Source of the DNA: UBA9619 sp964630665 | Lineage (GTDB): Bacteria > Pseudomonadota > Gammaproteobacteria > Arenicellales > UBA868 | Reading direction: 5' to 3' | Length of the DNA stretch: 47,446 nt | NCBI GenBank assembly: GCA_964630665.1 | Contig: CAZVVN010000019.1 | Span: forward strand, 1-47,446 | Shown here: piece by piece, positions 8,966-17,702 of the stretch | How the letters are laid out: each line of letters starts with the position of its first letter | Numbering within the stretch: the first letter of the stretch is position 1 | Notes under the pieces: generated by a model | Databases searched by the model: none | The model's input: only the letters and a program-made list of their open reading frames with translations | Told to the model about the DNA's origin: nothing | Translations under genes and position numbers: made by a program

Positions 8966-9117
8966 TATACCAATATTAGGCCTTTGGTTATCGCGTTAAC
9001 CCCAACTATTCCCACATTAGCGCGATGTTCTAATACTGTCAAACAACAACGATATCGATGACGGTTGTGTTATGGAACCAATATAGGATAACATTTGACC
9101 ACTTAATACCAATACTG
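8966..9117. promoter_or_regulatory. three ACCAATA repeats in the divergent regulatory region
   Basis: The near-identical boxes TATACCAATATTA (8966-8978), AACCAATATAGG (9076-9087) and ATACCAATACTG (9106-9117) all lie on the same strand between the GntR gene and the synthetase operon. The second and third are 31 bp apart, close to three helical turns. The first lies in the operon leader, downstream of the promoter at 9014-9042. The remainder of 8804-9136 holds no gene. The boxes are candidate operator half-sites for the neighbouring FadR-type regulator, by inference. Confidence 0.45.
9014..9042 (-). promoter_or_regulatory. sigma70 promoter of the synthetase/glx operon
   Basis: On the minus strand a perfect -35 TTGACA (9042-9037) is separated by 17 bases from TAATGT (9019-9014). 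This predicts a start near 9007 and a leader of roughly 200 nt before the synthetase ATG at 8803. The repeated ACCAATA boxes flank it on both sides, which fits regulation by the divergent GntR-type protein. Confidence 0.6.
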
Positions 9118-9136
9118 AACCTTTGATCAGTCGTTC

Positions 9137-9877
9137 ATGCCAACAGCTCGTCAATTTGCAAGTACCCACGAAACCGTGGTGTCCGAAAACATTCCCCAAG
9201 CCGTCAACGTTGGCGGGTCAGCAGGAATCGCAGCCCGCCTTCGACGCTCCATCCTGGAAGGAGTTTACGGCTTCAGCGAAAGACTGCCTGCCGAGCGTCA
9301 CCTGGCCGACACTTTCGGTGTGTCACGCGGCACCGTCCGAGAAGCGCTGCGCCGGCTGGAAGAGCTCAGCATGGTCACCCGACAGATTGGCAGCGGCACC
9401 TTCGTTACCTACCGTGAATTCGCTGAGCAGACCGCCATCGCCGACGTCACCAGCCCCCTTGAATTGATCGACGTGCGATTCGGTATCGAGCCTCAAATGG
9501 TTCGTCTGGCTATTGCCAACGCGACAGCAATCGATCTGGAGCGCCTCCACAAGGCACTGATACGCGTGGAATCGACGCCCAACGACCCGGAAAAATTCAC
9601 CCTCTCTGACAGTGAGTTCCACCTTTCACTGGCTGAATGTACCCGTAATCGTTTGATGGTCTGGCTCTATCAATTGATCAATGAGACTCGCACCCACACC
9701 CAGTGGGCGACCATGAAAGATACCATTCTCACGCCGGAGCGAATCGCAAAGTACAACGCACAGCACCGTCAACTCTACAACGCCATCGCCAGCCGGAACC
9801 TTGATACTGCCGTCAATACGATCCACCAGCACCTGGAGAAAGCTAGGGTCGACCTTATGGGTGCCAGCAGCGCCTAG
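9137..9877 (+). CDS. GntR family regulator, FadR/FCD type
   Basis: Transcription regulator of 246 aa. A winged helix-turn-helix spans about residues 28-95 (RLRRSILEGVY, RLPAERHLADTFGVSRGTVREALRRLE, IGSGTFV). A helical FCD ligand domain covers about 105-235. The usual FCD metal/ligand-site residues are visible in DSEFHLSLAECTRN, NAQHRQLYNAI and TIHQHLEKAR. Divergent from the synthetase/glx/fhs operon with a shared 333-bp region, so it most likely controls that operon in response to a small carboxylate or amino-acid-like effector. ATG start without a strong ribosome site. A weak promoter (TTGTGT-16-GATAAC) spans 9065-9092. Confidence 0.9.
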   Translation: MPTARQFASTHETVVSENIPQAVNVGGSAGIAARLRRSILEGVYGFSERLPAERHLADTFGVSRGTVREALRRLEELSMVTRQIGSGTFVTYREFAEQTAIADVTSPLELIDVRFGIEPQMVRLAIANATAIDLERLHKALIRVESTPNDPEKFTLSDSEFHLSLAECTRNRLMVWLYQLINETRTHTQWATMKDTILTPERIAKYNAQHRQLYNAIASRNLDTAVNTIHQHLEKARVDLMGASSA

Positions 9878-9905
9878 CAGGCTCCTTTCACGAACAAAAG
9901 GGTGC

Positions 9906-10463
9906 TCAGGCCACTGACGACCTGGCTCGATCCCAATCGGGTAGAAAACCGAGTATCAAGATCTCACCGGGCATATCTGAATTAAACAGGCGATTGTGCC
10001 AGTAGGTCGCCTGGAATGCGGGCTCGTCTTCGGATAACTGTCTTACCGAGCACGGCAGAGTGTACGCCGCGCTGAACTGCTCGAATCTCAGCACACAGGC
10101 CTGCCGAGCCAGCAGTGCCCGCGCCCGCAATCCTCGCACCTGAAACAACGCAGTCATCTCATCAGAGAACTCCTGTGGCTGGTGATAGTGACTCGCGGAC
10201 AAGAAGCGGAGACCATTGGCAAAACGTTCAGCCGGATCGTGACTCTTGAGCACAAGGTGGCGGAACTGGCTGGCGTCGGCAGACGCATCCAGATGCACAA
10301 TCAGGACAGTGATCGAATTGGAGAATCGCCCTCCATCCTGAAGTGAGACCTGTGGCCTCATTCCGGGTGTCGGGCGCCCGTCTTCCTCTCGCACGGCGAT
10401 CTGCCGCAGACGGCATTGCCAGCCAAGAAAGGCCCGCTTCAGTGATTCAGTCTGAAGATTCAT
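9906..10463 (-). CDS. unrecognised 185-aa protein
   Basis: I do not recognise a named family. The ATG at 10463 gives MNLQTESLKRAFLGWQCRLR; a longer frame from 10532 is possible but its extra 23 residues look non-coding. No signal peptide or membrane segment is seen. The protein is rich in Arg, Ala and Phe, with an amphipathic helical centre (EMTALFQVRGLRARALLARQACVLRFEQF). It runs convergent with the GntR gene and divergent from the HAD phosphatase gene. The well-formed frame, consistent codon use and sharp ends support a real gene, but no function can be inferred. Confidence 0.7.
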   Translation of the reverse strand: MNLQTESLKRAFLGWQCRLRQIAVREEDGRPTPGMRPQVSLQDGGRFSNSITVLIVHLDASADASQFRHLVLKSHDPAERFANGLRFLSASHYHQPQEFSDEMTALFQVRGLRARALLARQACVLRFEQFSAAYTLPCSVRQLSEDEPAFQATYWHNRLFNSDMPGEILILGFLPDWDRARSSVA

Positions 10464-10616
10464 CCCGGTTTCCGCTACGGTCCTCTTTGCCCACAGTCCA
10501 CGCCAGTGATGAGCAGGCCCAAAAGAAGGCATCGCATATGATCATCGATTGGACACACAAGGTTAACTCGAGTTTCCCTCCCGGTTACACTATCGCGCCG
10601 GCAACATGCTATCACC

Positions 10617-11405
10617 TTGATTGTGTCCCAGCCCACGTTTTTTATCGATATCGACGGCGTACTTTATGACGGGCCGAACCTCATTGAAGGCGGGCCGGAA
10701 GCGCTGGCGTACCTCCGTGCGCACAATAGCGGGTTTCTGCTAGTAACCAACACCACGCGGATGTCTTCGACGGATATTGGGCAGAAACTTGGGGCAATGG
10801 GGTACACGGTATCAGCCGCTGAGATCTTCGCTGTGTCACAAGCCACTGCTGAGTACGTTTCGACACACTATGGCCGGGCACACTGTTTCCTGATTGGTGA
10901 TACCAGTCTGGACCAGTTGCTTGTTGATCACGGGCATACTGTCACCCGCGAAGAAATGCCCGTGGATGCCGTGGTGATCGGTCAGGCCAAGTGGGCCAAT
11001 TTTGGCGAGATCGATATTGCCCGACGACTGGTCAACAACGGAGCCGAACCCATTGCCATGCACAAAGATCCAACCTGGCCAGATGGGGGGATTATACGAA
11101 TCGGACTGGGTCCGATTGTCGCTGCCCTGCAGTCATCCATCACTCGCCCGGTGACGCTTATTGGCAAACCTGAACCGAATTTCTTCGACACCGCTCTCGC
11201 TCGTACCGGTTACTCCAGGTCCTCTACCATCATGATTGGAGACAGCCTACAGACCGATATCGCGGGGGCAATCGCCTCCGGACTCAGGTCCTTGCTCGTT
11301 CGGACAGGTAACGGCTCTGAGGGTCCGCTGCCTGCTGGCTGTGAATGGGAACTCCCATCGATCGCGGATCTGCCCGATTGGTACAGTAGAACCTTCCTAT
11401 CCTGA
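10617..11405 (+). CDS. HAD-IIA family phosphatase (NagD/LHPP-like)
   Basis: Haloacid-dehalogenase superfamily hydrolase of 262 aa, expected to be a cytoplasmic Mg-dependent phosphatase acting on a sugar phosphate, nucleotide or phospho-amino compound. Motif I is FIDIDGVLYDG (residues 9-19) and motif II is the VTNTT region. The subfamily IIA cap lies in the middle. The motif III lysine is in IGKPEPNFF and motif IV is IGDSLQTDIAGAIASG. The architecture matches the LHPP-like group more than classical NagD. The start is TTG at 10617 or GTG at 10623; no ATG fits. The ABC-exporter ATPase starts 9 bases after its stop, so it is probably co-transcribed with the exporter and coq7. Confidence 0.88.
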   Translation: MIVSQPTFFIDIDGVLYDGPNLIEGGPEALAYLRAHNSGFLLVTNTTRMSSTDIGQKLGAMGYTVSAAEIFAVSQATAEYVSTHYGRAHCFLIGDTSLDQLLVDHGHTVTREEMPVDAVVIGQAKWANFGEIDIARRLVNNGAEPIAMHKDPTWPDGGIIRIGLGPIVAALQSSITRPVTLIGKPEPNFFDTALARTGYSRSSTIMIGDSLQTDIAGAIASGLRSLLVRTGNGSEGPLPAGCEWELPSIADLPDWYSRTFLS

Positions 11406-11414
11406 AACCGGACG

Positions 11415-12355
<941 letters not shown>

Positions 12356-12359
<4 letters not shown>

Positions 12360-13135
12360 TCGACTTCCGACCACCTGCGCTCAGGTTCGAAGCCTTGACT
12401 GTCTGGCGTCGCAATGCTCTGGTATGGCGACGGATGATGGGCGCTAGTGTGTTGATGCATTTCGGTGAGCCTTTTCTCTATCTGCTTGGGCTGGGTTATG
12501 GCCTGGGCCGATTTATAGGAGAGATGGCCGGTATTCCCTACTTTACATTTTTGGCATCCGGGTTCATCGCCTGGTCGGCCATGAACGTCGCCAGCATGGA
12601 GGCGATGTGGTCGGTCTATACACGTATGGTGCCTCAGCAGACCTACGAAGCGATCCTTTCCACGCCAGTTCGGGTCGATGACATCGTTATCGGCGAACTG
12701 CTGTGGTGTGCTACCAAAAGTCTCGTCAGCGGTACTGCGATACTCGCCGTAGCAGCAGTGCTCGGCGCAGTTGGCGACTGGACAGCCGTCATCGCCCTAC
12801 CGTTGATTTTTCTGACCGGCTTCTGTTTTGCCGCCCCCGCTCTAATCATGACGGCACTGTCAAAGGGATATGAGTTTTTTACCTTTTATATGACCCTGGT
12901 GATGACTCCCATGTTCATCCTCTGTGGTGTGTTCTATCCCATAACCACCTTGCCGGTACCAATGCAGACCGCGGTACAGTTCCTACCACTCACTCATGCC
13001 GTAGCACTCATTCGGCCCATAGTGGTTGGCCAGCCAGTCAACGATGCCTGGCTGCACGTTGCCGTGCTGGTCCTATTTGGGTTGATCGGCATGTGGGTTG
13101 CAATTGGGCTTGTCAGGCGGCGACTGATTATCTGA
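12356..13135 (+). CDS. ABC-2 exporter permease, NodJ-like
   Basis: Inner-membrane permease of 259 aa with about six hydrophobic segments in the ABC-2 arrangement. The family's conserved stretches FGEPFLYLLGLGYGLGRFI, YFTFLASGFIAWSAM and FFTFYMTLVMTPMFILCGVFYP are visible. The NodJ-type 'PISTLP' equivalent appears as PITTLPVPMQTAVQFLPLTH. I start it at GTG 12356, whose last two bases overlap the TGA of the ATPase gene; the longer upstream frame runs inside that gene. Partner of the preceding ATPase. Confidence 0.88.
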
Positions 13136-13201
13136 TTTGCTGCAGCGATCGGATACGGGCGACGCTACAATCAGACCTCAACGGATACCTTGATCGGTTC
13201 C

Positions 13202-13846
13202 ATGACTGAACGCACCTATTTACCCATCGATCGGCTTATCGGCGCCGCAGATGAGGCCCTGACGACGCTATTCGGCTCACCTGGGGGAACCGGTCGACCC
13301 AGCCCGGCAAATGGCATCGCGGACGGTGAGATGACAGCCGCTGAACGTCAAACCGCGGCTCGATTGATGCGGGTCAACCACGTGGGCGAGATCTGTGCCC
13401 AGGCGCTCTATCAGAGCCAGGCCATCACTGCTCGCTCTGAGGATCTACGCCGAACTATGGCGCAAACGGCTCTGGAAGAGGCCGACCACCTGCGCTGGTG
13501 TGAACAACGAATCGATGCCCTGGGTGGCCGCAAGAGTCTGCTGAACCCTCTTTGGTACGGCGGGTCATTCGCGATTGGTGCTCTGGCGGGTCTCACTGGC
13601 GACCGCTGGAACCTGGGTTTCCTGGAGGAAACGGAGAGGCAGGTCGAAGGCCACTTGAACAGCCACCTTAGCAGACTGCCGGAAGCCGATCGTGCCAGCC
13701 GGGCCGTAGTCGACCAGATGAAGATCGACGAGACAAGTCATGCGCAGAAGGCTCGAAATGCCGGCGCAACCGAGTTGCCGTGCCTTGTCAAACAACTGAT
13801 GCGAACTGCGAGCCGCATTATGACTGGTACGGCACACTGGTTCTGA
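13202..13846 (+). CDS. coq7: 2-nonaprenyl-3-methyl-6-methoxy-1,4-benzoquinol hydroxylase
   Basis: Di-iron hydroxylase of ubiquinone biosynthesis that adds the last ring hydroxyl, associated with the inner membrane. The 214-aa length from the ATG at 13202 equals that of Pseudomonas-type Coq7. The carboxylate/His ligand set is visible: Glu63 in NHVGEI, E93 and H96 in LEEADHLRW, E145 within FLEETERQVEGH, and E177 and H180 in IDETSHAQKA. The hydrophobic stretch YGGSFAIGALAGLTGD probably lies against the membrane. It presumably implies aerobic respiration with ubiquinone. Its end overlaps the upstream reading of the btuF-like frame. Confidence 0.95.
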   Translation: MTERTYLPIDRLIGAADEALTTLFGSPGGTGRPSPANGIADGEMTAAERQTAARLMRVNHVGEICAQALYQSQAITARSEDLRRTMAQTALEEADHLRWCEQRIDALGGRKSLLNPLWYGGSFAIGALAGLTGDRWNLGFLEETERQVEGHLNSHLSRLPEADRASRAVVDQMKIDETSHAQKARNAGATELPCLVKQLMRTASRIMTGTAHWF

Positions 13847-14769
13847 TCTTCGAATCTCCGCCTACGGGGCTCAGGTGGATCGTTACCCGCTTCACCCTGC
13901 AGGCCGTTTTGGTCTTGCTCTTCGCCTCGCTGGTCACGGTAAGCGCTGCTGAGATTTCCGTCACCGATGACGCCGGGAAGCAGATCACACTCGCCAAGCC
14001 GGCCCGGCGGATCATCAGCCTAGCACCGGCATTAACTGAGATTCTTTATCATGTAGGCGGTGGCCTGCACCTGGTTGGTACCGTGGATCACAGCGATTAT
14101 CCAAAAGCTGCCCGCCAGGTTGAACGCATCGGTGCGCATGATCGGTTCGACTTTGAGTCGATACTGCGACTGCAACCGGATCTGGTCCTCGCATGGGAAA
14201 GTGGGAATCCGAGTAACCAGGTTCGACGCCTGGAACAGTTGGGCCTGAAGGTGTACCGCGCAGAACCCGGTACGCTGGACAGGCTTGCGAATACGATCTT
14301 GAGAGTTGGCGAACTAATTGGCCAGCTAGAAGTCGCAACACTTCTGACAGACCAGTTCCAGCGAGAAGCAAAAGCCATCCAACAACGTTACAGCCGGCGA
14401 CGCCGTCTCAGCGTTTTCTACCAAGTCTGGCATGATCCTTTGATCACGCTCAACGGTGAACATCTAGTCAGCAGGATGCTCGAAGACTGCGGGGCGAGTA
14501 ATATATTCTCTGACCTACCCGACATTGCCCCCGTTGTTACCCTTGAGTCGGTCCTGTCACGCAACCCCCAGGTCATCATTGCCGGAGGCACTGCCAAAGA
14601 AGCACCGGCCTGGCTCAACAACTGGCAGACATGGAGCCATATCGATGCTGTGCAGCATAATCGTCTCTATACCGTCAATGCTGATCTACTGCACCGATAC
14701 TCGCCCAGGGTTCTGGACGGTATGCGCGAACTGTGTGATGCTATTGAACAGGCCCGGCGAGCCGGGTAG
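13780..14769 (+). CDS. btuF: cobalamin-binding periplasmic protein, BtuF type
   Basis: Substrate-binding protein delivering B12 to BtuCD. The family start of the mature domain (VTDDAGKQITLAKPARRIISLAPALTEILY) is clear, followed by DPVN-like IERIGAHDRFDFESILRLQPDLV and a second lobe containing PQVIIAGGT. A signal peptide (RFTLQAVLVLLFASLVTVSA, cleaved before AEISV) lies at about residues 37-56 of this frame. The true start is uncertain. GTG at 13780 lies inside coq7 and adds ~30 unlikely residues, and no ATG/GTG/TTG sits just before the signal peptide except TTGs within it. It runs convergent with btuB. No riboswitch precedes it. Confidence 0.85.
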   Translation: MPCQTTDANCEPHYDWYGTLVLIFESPPTGLRWIVTRFTLQAVLVLLFASLVTVSAAEISVTDDAGKQITLAKPARRIISLAPALTEILYHVGGGLHLVGTVDHSDYPKAARQVERIGAHDRFDFESILRLQPDLVLAWESGNPSNQVRRLEQLGLKVYRAEPGTLDRLANTILRVGELIGQLEVATLLTDQFQREAKAIQQRYSRRRRLSVFYQVWHDPLITLNGEHLVSRMLEDCGASNIFSDLPDIAPVVTLESVLSRNPQVIIAGGTAKEAPAWLNNWQTWSHIDAVQHNRLYTVNADLLHRYSPRVLDGMRELCDAIEQARRAG

Positions 14770-14788
14770 TCGAATCCACTCAATCTGC

Positions 14789-16582
14789 TCAATGGAATAT
14801 CAGGCGCAGGAATAGCGTCCGACCGGGCTCCTGGTAGCCCTGAGCCGTAGTGTAAGTCTCGTCCAGTAGGTTGCTGATTTCACCCTTGACCCTCCAGCCA
14901 GTCTTCAACTGGTAGGACAGGTGGCCGTTCAAGAGGGCATAACTGTCGAGAAGGGTTGTATTTGCCTTGTCGTCGTAGCGCTTTCCCTGATACTGGCCAC
15001 TGGCACCAAAACCCCACGGCCCGGTCTGCCGATTGGCAGTGAGTTTCCCAACCTCCCTGGCACGACGCGGCAACTGATTGCCCGTCTTTTTGTCTTGTGG
15101 ATCGATCAACGACGCACTGGCAAGCATGTTCCAGTAACCCCAGTGTCCCGTCCATTCCGCTTCGAAACCGTCAATAGCGGCTTCATCGACGTTCTCCGGG
15201 GCGTAAGTTACCGGATCGAATCCAATCAGATCATCAATCGAGGTCTGGAATACGCGTAGCGACCAGCGCCCGTCGGAAGTCCCGCCAGTCAGACCCAGTT
15301 CTGCGGAACTCGAAGACTCGATCTCCAGATCTGCGTTACCGAATCCGGGGTAATACAGATCGTTGAAACTCGGTGCTTTGAAAGCTGTCCCGTAGCCAGC
15401 GTTCAAGCGCAACCCAGCAGCCAGATCAATAGCGAAATCGAGGCTGCCCGTGGTGTGAGAACCGAACTGCTCATTGTCGTCATAGCGCAGGCCTGCCACC
15501 ACGTTCTGGCGGCCGTAAGCACCCTGCCACTGGGAGAAAAACCCCAGGTTGGTACGACTGCTGACATCGTAGGCCACCAGCGTGTCGATCGCATCATCGG
15601 CATAGTCCAGCCCAACCGTCAGAAGGTGCACATTGGCCATCGGCCAGTCCAGCTGCCAGTTGACCTGATCGTGCGTCGTGTCGAACCTCCCGTCCAGAAC
15701 ACGGTCGGAAAATGTCTCAGAGTCATCTTGGCTCTGGCCAATCTGTAATGTGCTGTTCCAGCCCTGTTCTCCACTGTAAAGCCAGCGCAAGTTCAGTATT
15801 TGTTGGAGATAATCGGAGTCATGCATCACATCCGGACCGGCATAGGGATTATCAAAACCCGTATTACCGGTCGCATACATCAGCGAAAAATCAAGCTCAC
15901 CGGTATCATCAACATTATTCCGCCAACTGGCTGAAATGGCGCTGTTCTCATAACCATCCTTATCGACCTGGGTGCCCGAGGTGCTGTCGATACCGTCAGT
16001 ATCCAGCAGGCTCACATTGAGACTGAACCGTGACTCCCCCAGCGGGCCAGATACGCCTGCCCCGGCCTCGATCGTGTTGTAGGTGCCGTAACCGGCGTTC
16101 GCGTAATATCGGGAAGTCTCTCCGCCACGGTGGGTAAATATCTGTATGACGCCGCCCACCGCCTCCGACCCGTAAAGACTCGAACGTGGCCCCCGAACGA
16201 TCTCGATCCGCTCGATCTGCCCCAGGGGCAGGAACTGGAATGCTGTCGCACCGAGCGTCGCGGAATACAATTTGACCCCGTCAACCAGGGTCAACACGTG
16301 GCCGAAATTTGTACCCCGCATAAAAACACTGGTGTTCTTGCCGTAACCGCCATTGCGTGTGATCTGCAGGCTCGGTTGACTGGCCAGTAACTCACCAAGG
16401 TCCCGGGCCTCACTGCTTTCGATGTCCTCGCGAGTAATTACACTTACCGGCGCGAGGACCTGATCAGCGGTATGTGCGGTTCGTGTTGCCGTCACCACCA
16501 CCGGATCAGCGGGCCAGGCGTTATTAACGGCCAGAATGAACACAAAAAAAGCTGGTATGGCAGGGAAAATCTGTCTTTTCAC
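14789..16582 (-). CDS. btuB: TonB-dependent cobalamin receptor
   Basis: Outer-membrane receptor of 597 aa that imports vitamin B12 using TonB energy. The GTG at 16582 gives a good signal peptide (KRQIFPAIPAFFVFILAVNNAWPA), followed by the TonB-box-like VVVTATR. The plug domain contains SVITREDIESSEARDLGELL, FMRGTNFGHVLTLVDGVKL and IEIVRGPRSSLYGSEAVGGV. A long beta-barrel follows, with NLLDETYTTAQGYQEPGR near the end and a terminal Phe-His (LFLRLIFH) close to the expected aromatic C-terminus. A cobalamin riboswitch with its own promoter sits directly upstream, so B12 should repress it. The size matches E. coli BtuB (594-614 aa). Confidence 0.93.
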   Translation of the reverse strand: MKRQIFPAIPAFFVFILAVNNAWPADPVVVTATRTAHTADQVLAPVSVITREDIESSEARDLGELLASQPSLQITRNGGYGKNTSVFMRGTNFGHVLTLVDGVKLYSATLGATAFQFLPLGQIERIEIVRGPRSSLYGSEAVGGVIQIFTHRGGETSRYYANAGYGTYNTIEAGAGVSGPLGESRFSLNVSLLDTDGIDSTSGTQVDKDGYENSAISASWRNNVDDTGELDFSLMYATGNTGFDNPYAGPDVMHDSDYLQQILNLRWLYSGEQGWNSTLQIGQSQDDSETFSDRVLDGRFDTTHDQVNWQLDWPMANVHLLTVGLDYADDAIDTLVAYDVSSRTNLGFFSQWQGAYGRQNVVAGLRYDDNEQFGSHTTGSLDFAIDLAAGLRLNAGYGTAFKAPSFNDLYYPGFGNADLEIESSSSAELGLTGGTSDGRWSLRVFQTSIDDLIGFDPVTYAPENVDEAAIDGFEAEWTGHWGYWNMLASASLIDPQDKKTGNQLPRRAREVGKLTANRQTGPWGFGASGQYQGKRYDDKANTTLLDSYALLNGHLSYQLKTGWRVKGEISNLLDETYTTAQGYQEPGRTLFLRLIFH

Positions 16583-16689
16583 TGGTTGACTCCGGCACAC
16601 CACCCGTGTGCAGTTAGGGTGAGGAGCAACCGGCCAGCTTCTGCAGACAATGGCCCGCCACCGCCCCACGCGGTTTTACTGGGCTCTCT

Positions 16690-16888
16690 GCAGGCCGGTC
16701 TCCGGACTCGTGAGTGGGCATCCCGGCCCCAAGAGCAGCGCCTTCCCATGGACCGTTCCACAGTGGCATCAGCTGCACTCGTTGACTCACCTACCGTTGC
16801 GGGGGCAGTGCCGGGATTGTCCTTGGGTGGACGCACCGGCTTCCCGATTCTCGCGGGTGATGGACAGCCGCGAGTTGCCTGCAGTGAG
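16690..16888 (-). ncRNA. cobalamin riboswitch before btuB
   Basis: On the minus strand the conserved blocks appear in the right order: GGGAAGCCGGTGCG, CTGCCCCCGCAACGGTA, the B12 box TGATGCCACTG (its GCCACTG at 16761-16767), ATGGGAAGGC and finally GAGTCCGGAGACCGGCC (16693-16709). These are the signature elements of the cobalamin riboswitch class. It ends ~110 bases before the btuB start, leaving room for an expression platform. Edges are approximate. The CAACGGTA here replaces the commoner CAACTGTA seen in the second copy. Confidence 0.92.
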
Positions 16889-16895
16889 GCGTCAG

Positions 16896-16924
16896 AACAT
16901 ATACCTCGCTCTGGCACAAGTCAA
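16896..16924 (-). promoter_or_regulatory. sigma70 promoter of the btuB riboswitch transcript
   Basis: Minus strand TTGACT (16924-16919), exactly 17 bases, then TATGTT (16901-16896). The predicted start is near 16889, directly at the 5' edge of the riboswitch. It lies just past the btuD stop at 16935, so btuB has its own promoter separate from btuCD. Confidence 0.6.
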
Positions 16925-16934
16925 TATGATTCGA

Positions 16935-17702
16935 TCAAGCGGGGTAAAACCATTCTCCATCCGAGGTGGCGACGCGCTGCATCCGGTGGCCGTAAAGACG
17001 GGACAGGCGTAACTCCGTGGCGAGTTCCCGGGCCCTGCCCCACTCCACCTGCCCCTCGCCCTGTAACAGTATCAGGTGATCACTGAAACGAAGGGCAAGG
17101 TTAACGTCGTGCATAACCAAAATTACTGCACCGTTAGTACTCCGCCAGCCCTCGATCAAATCCCCCAGAACAGCCACCTGATAGTGCAGATCCAGGTGAT
17201 TACTTGGCTCATCAAGCAGAAGAATCCGTGGCTCCTGAACAATCAGTGTTGCAAGGTCAACACGACGTCTTTCTCCGCCCGACAACGTCGCCATACTGCG
17301 TTCGCTCATGCTGTCGAGTCCCACTTGCCGCAAGGCCTGACGGGCGATCACCACATCTTCATTGCTTTCACCCTGCAATGGGCTGACCCATGGGTGCCGG
17401 CCAGTGAGCACCGTCTCGAGCACAGTCGCTGGAAAAAGTGTTTCACTGTCCTGGAACAGGATTCCCAGTCGACGGGCCCGATCACGGCGTGGCAACCTGG
17501 AAAGCGGTTGCTCATCCAGATCGATTCGGCCGCTCAGGGCTGGCCTGAGTCCCGCCAGAGTCTTGAGCAGGGTCGATTTACCGACCCCGTTACGTCCCAG
17601 GACAGACCAGACTTGACCCCCATTGACTTGCAGGGTGAGGTCGTGACACACGCGCGTATCGCCAATCTCCACGCCGAGCCCTTTCAGGGAAAGACTGGTC
17701 AT
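16935..17702 (-). CDS. btuD: cobalamin ABC importer ATPase, BtuD type
   Basis: ATPase for B12 (or cobamide) import, 255 aa from the ATG at 17702. Walker A GRNGVGKST is at 36-44, signature LSGGERRRV at 140-148 and Walker B ILLLDEPSNHLD at 160-171. The FecE/BtuD-type SNHLDLHYQ and MHDVNLALRFSDHLILL stretches follow. The ATG overlaps the btuC stop (ATGA), so the pair is translationally coupled. The family also contains heme and siderophore importers, but the btuB, btuF and riboswitch context makes cobalamin by far the best reading. Confidence 0.92.
   Translation of the reverse strand: MTSLSLKGLGVEIGDTRVCHDLTLQVNGGQVWSVLGRNGVGKSTLLKTLAGLRPALSGRIDLDEQPLSRLPRRDRARRLGILFQDSETLFPATVLETVLTGRHPWVSPLQGESNEDVVIARQALRQVGLDSMSERSMATLSGGERRRVDLATLIVQEPRILLLDEPSNHLDLHYQVAVLGDLIEGWRSTNGAVILVMHDVNLALRFSDHLILLQGEGQVEWGRARELATELRLSRLYGHRMQRVATSDGEWFYPA

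Noticed and set aside
16472..17086. Long plus-strand frame of 204 codons
   Set aside because: It covers the btuB riboswitch and the 3' end of btuD on the other strand; the conserved riboswitch blocks explain the sequence better and the product matches nothing.
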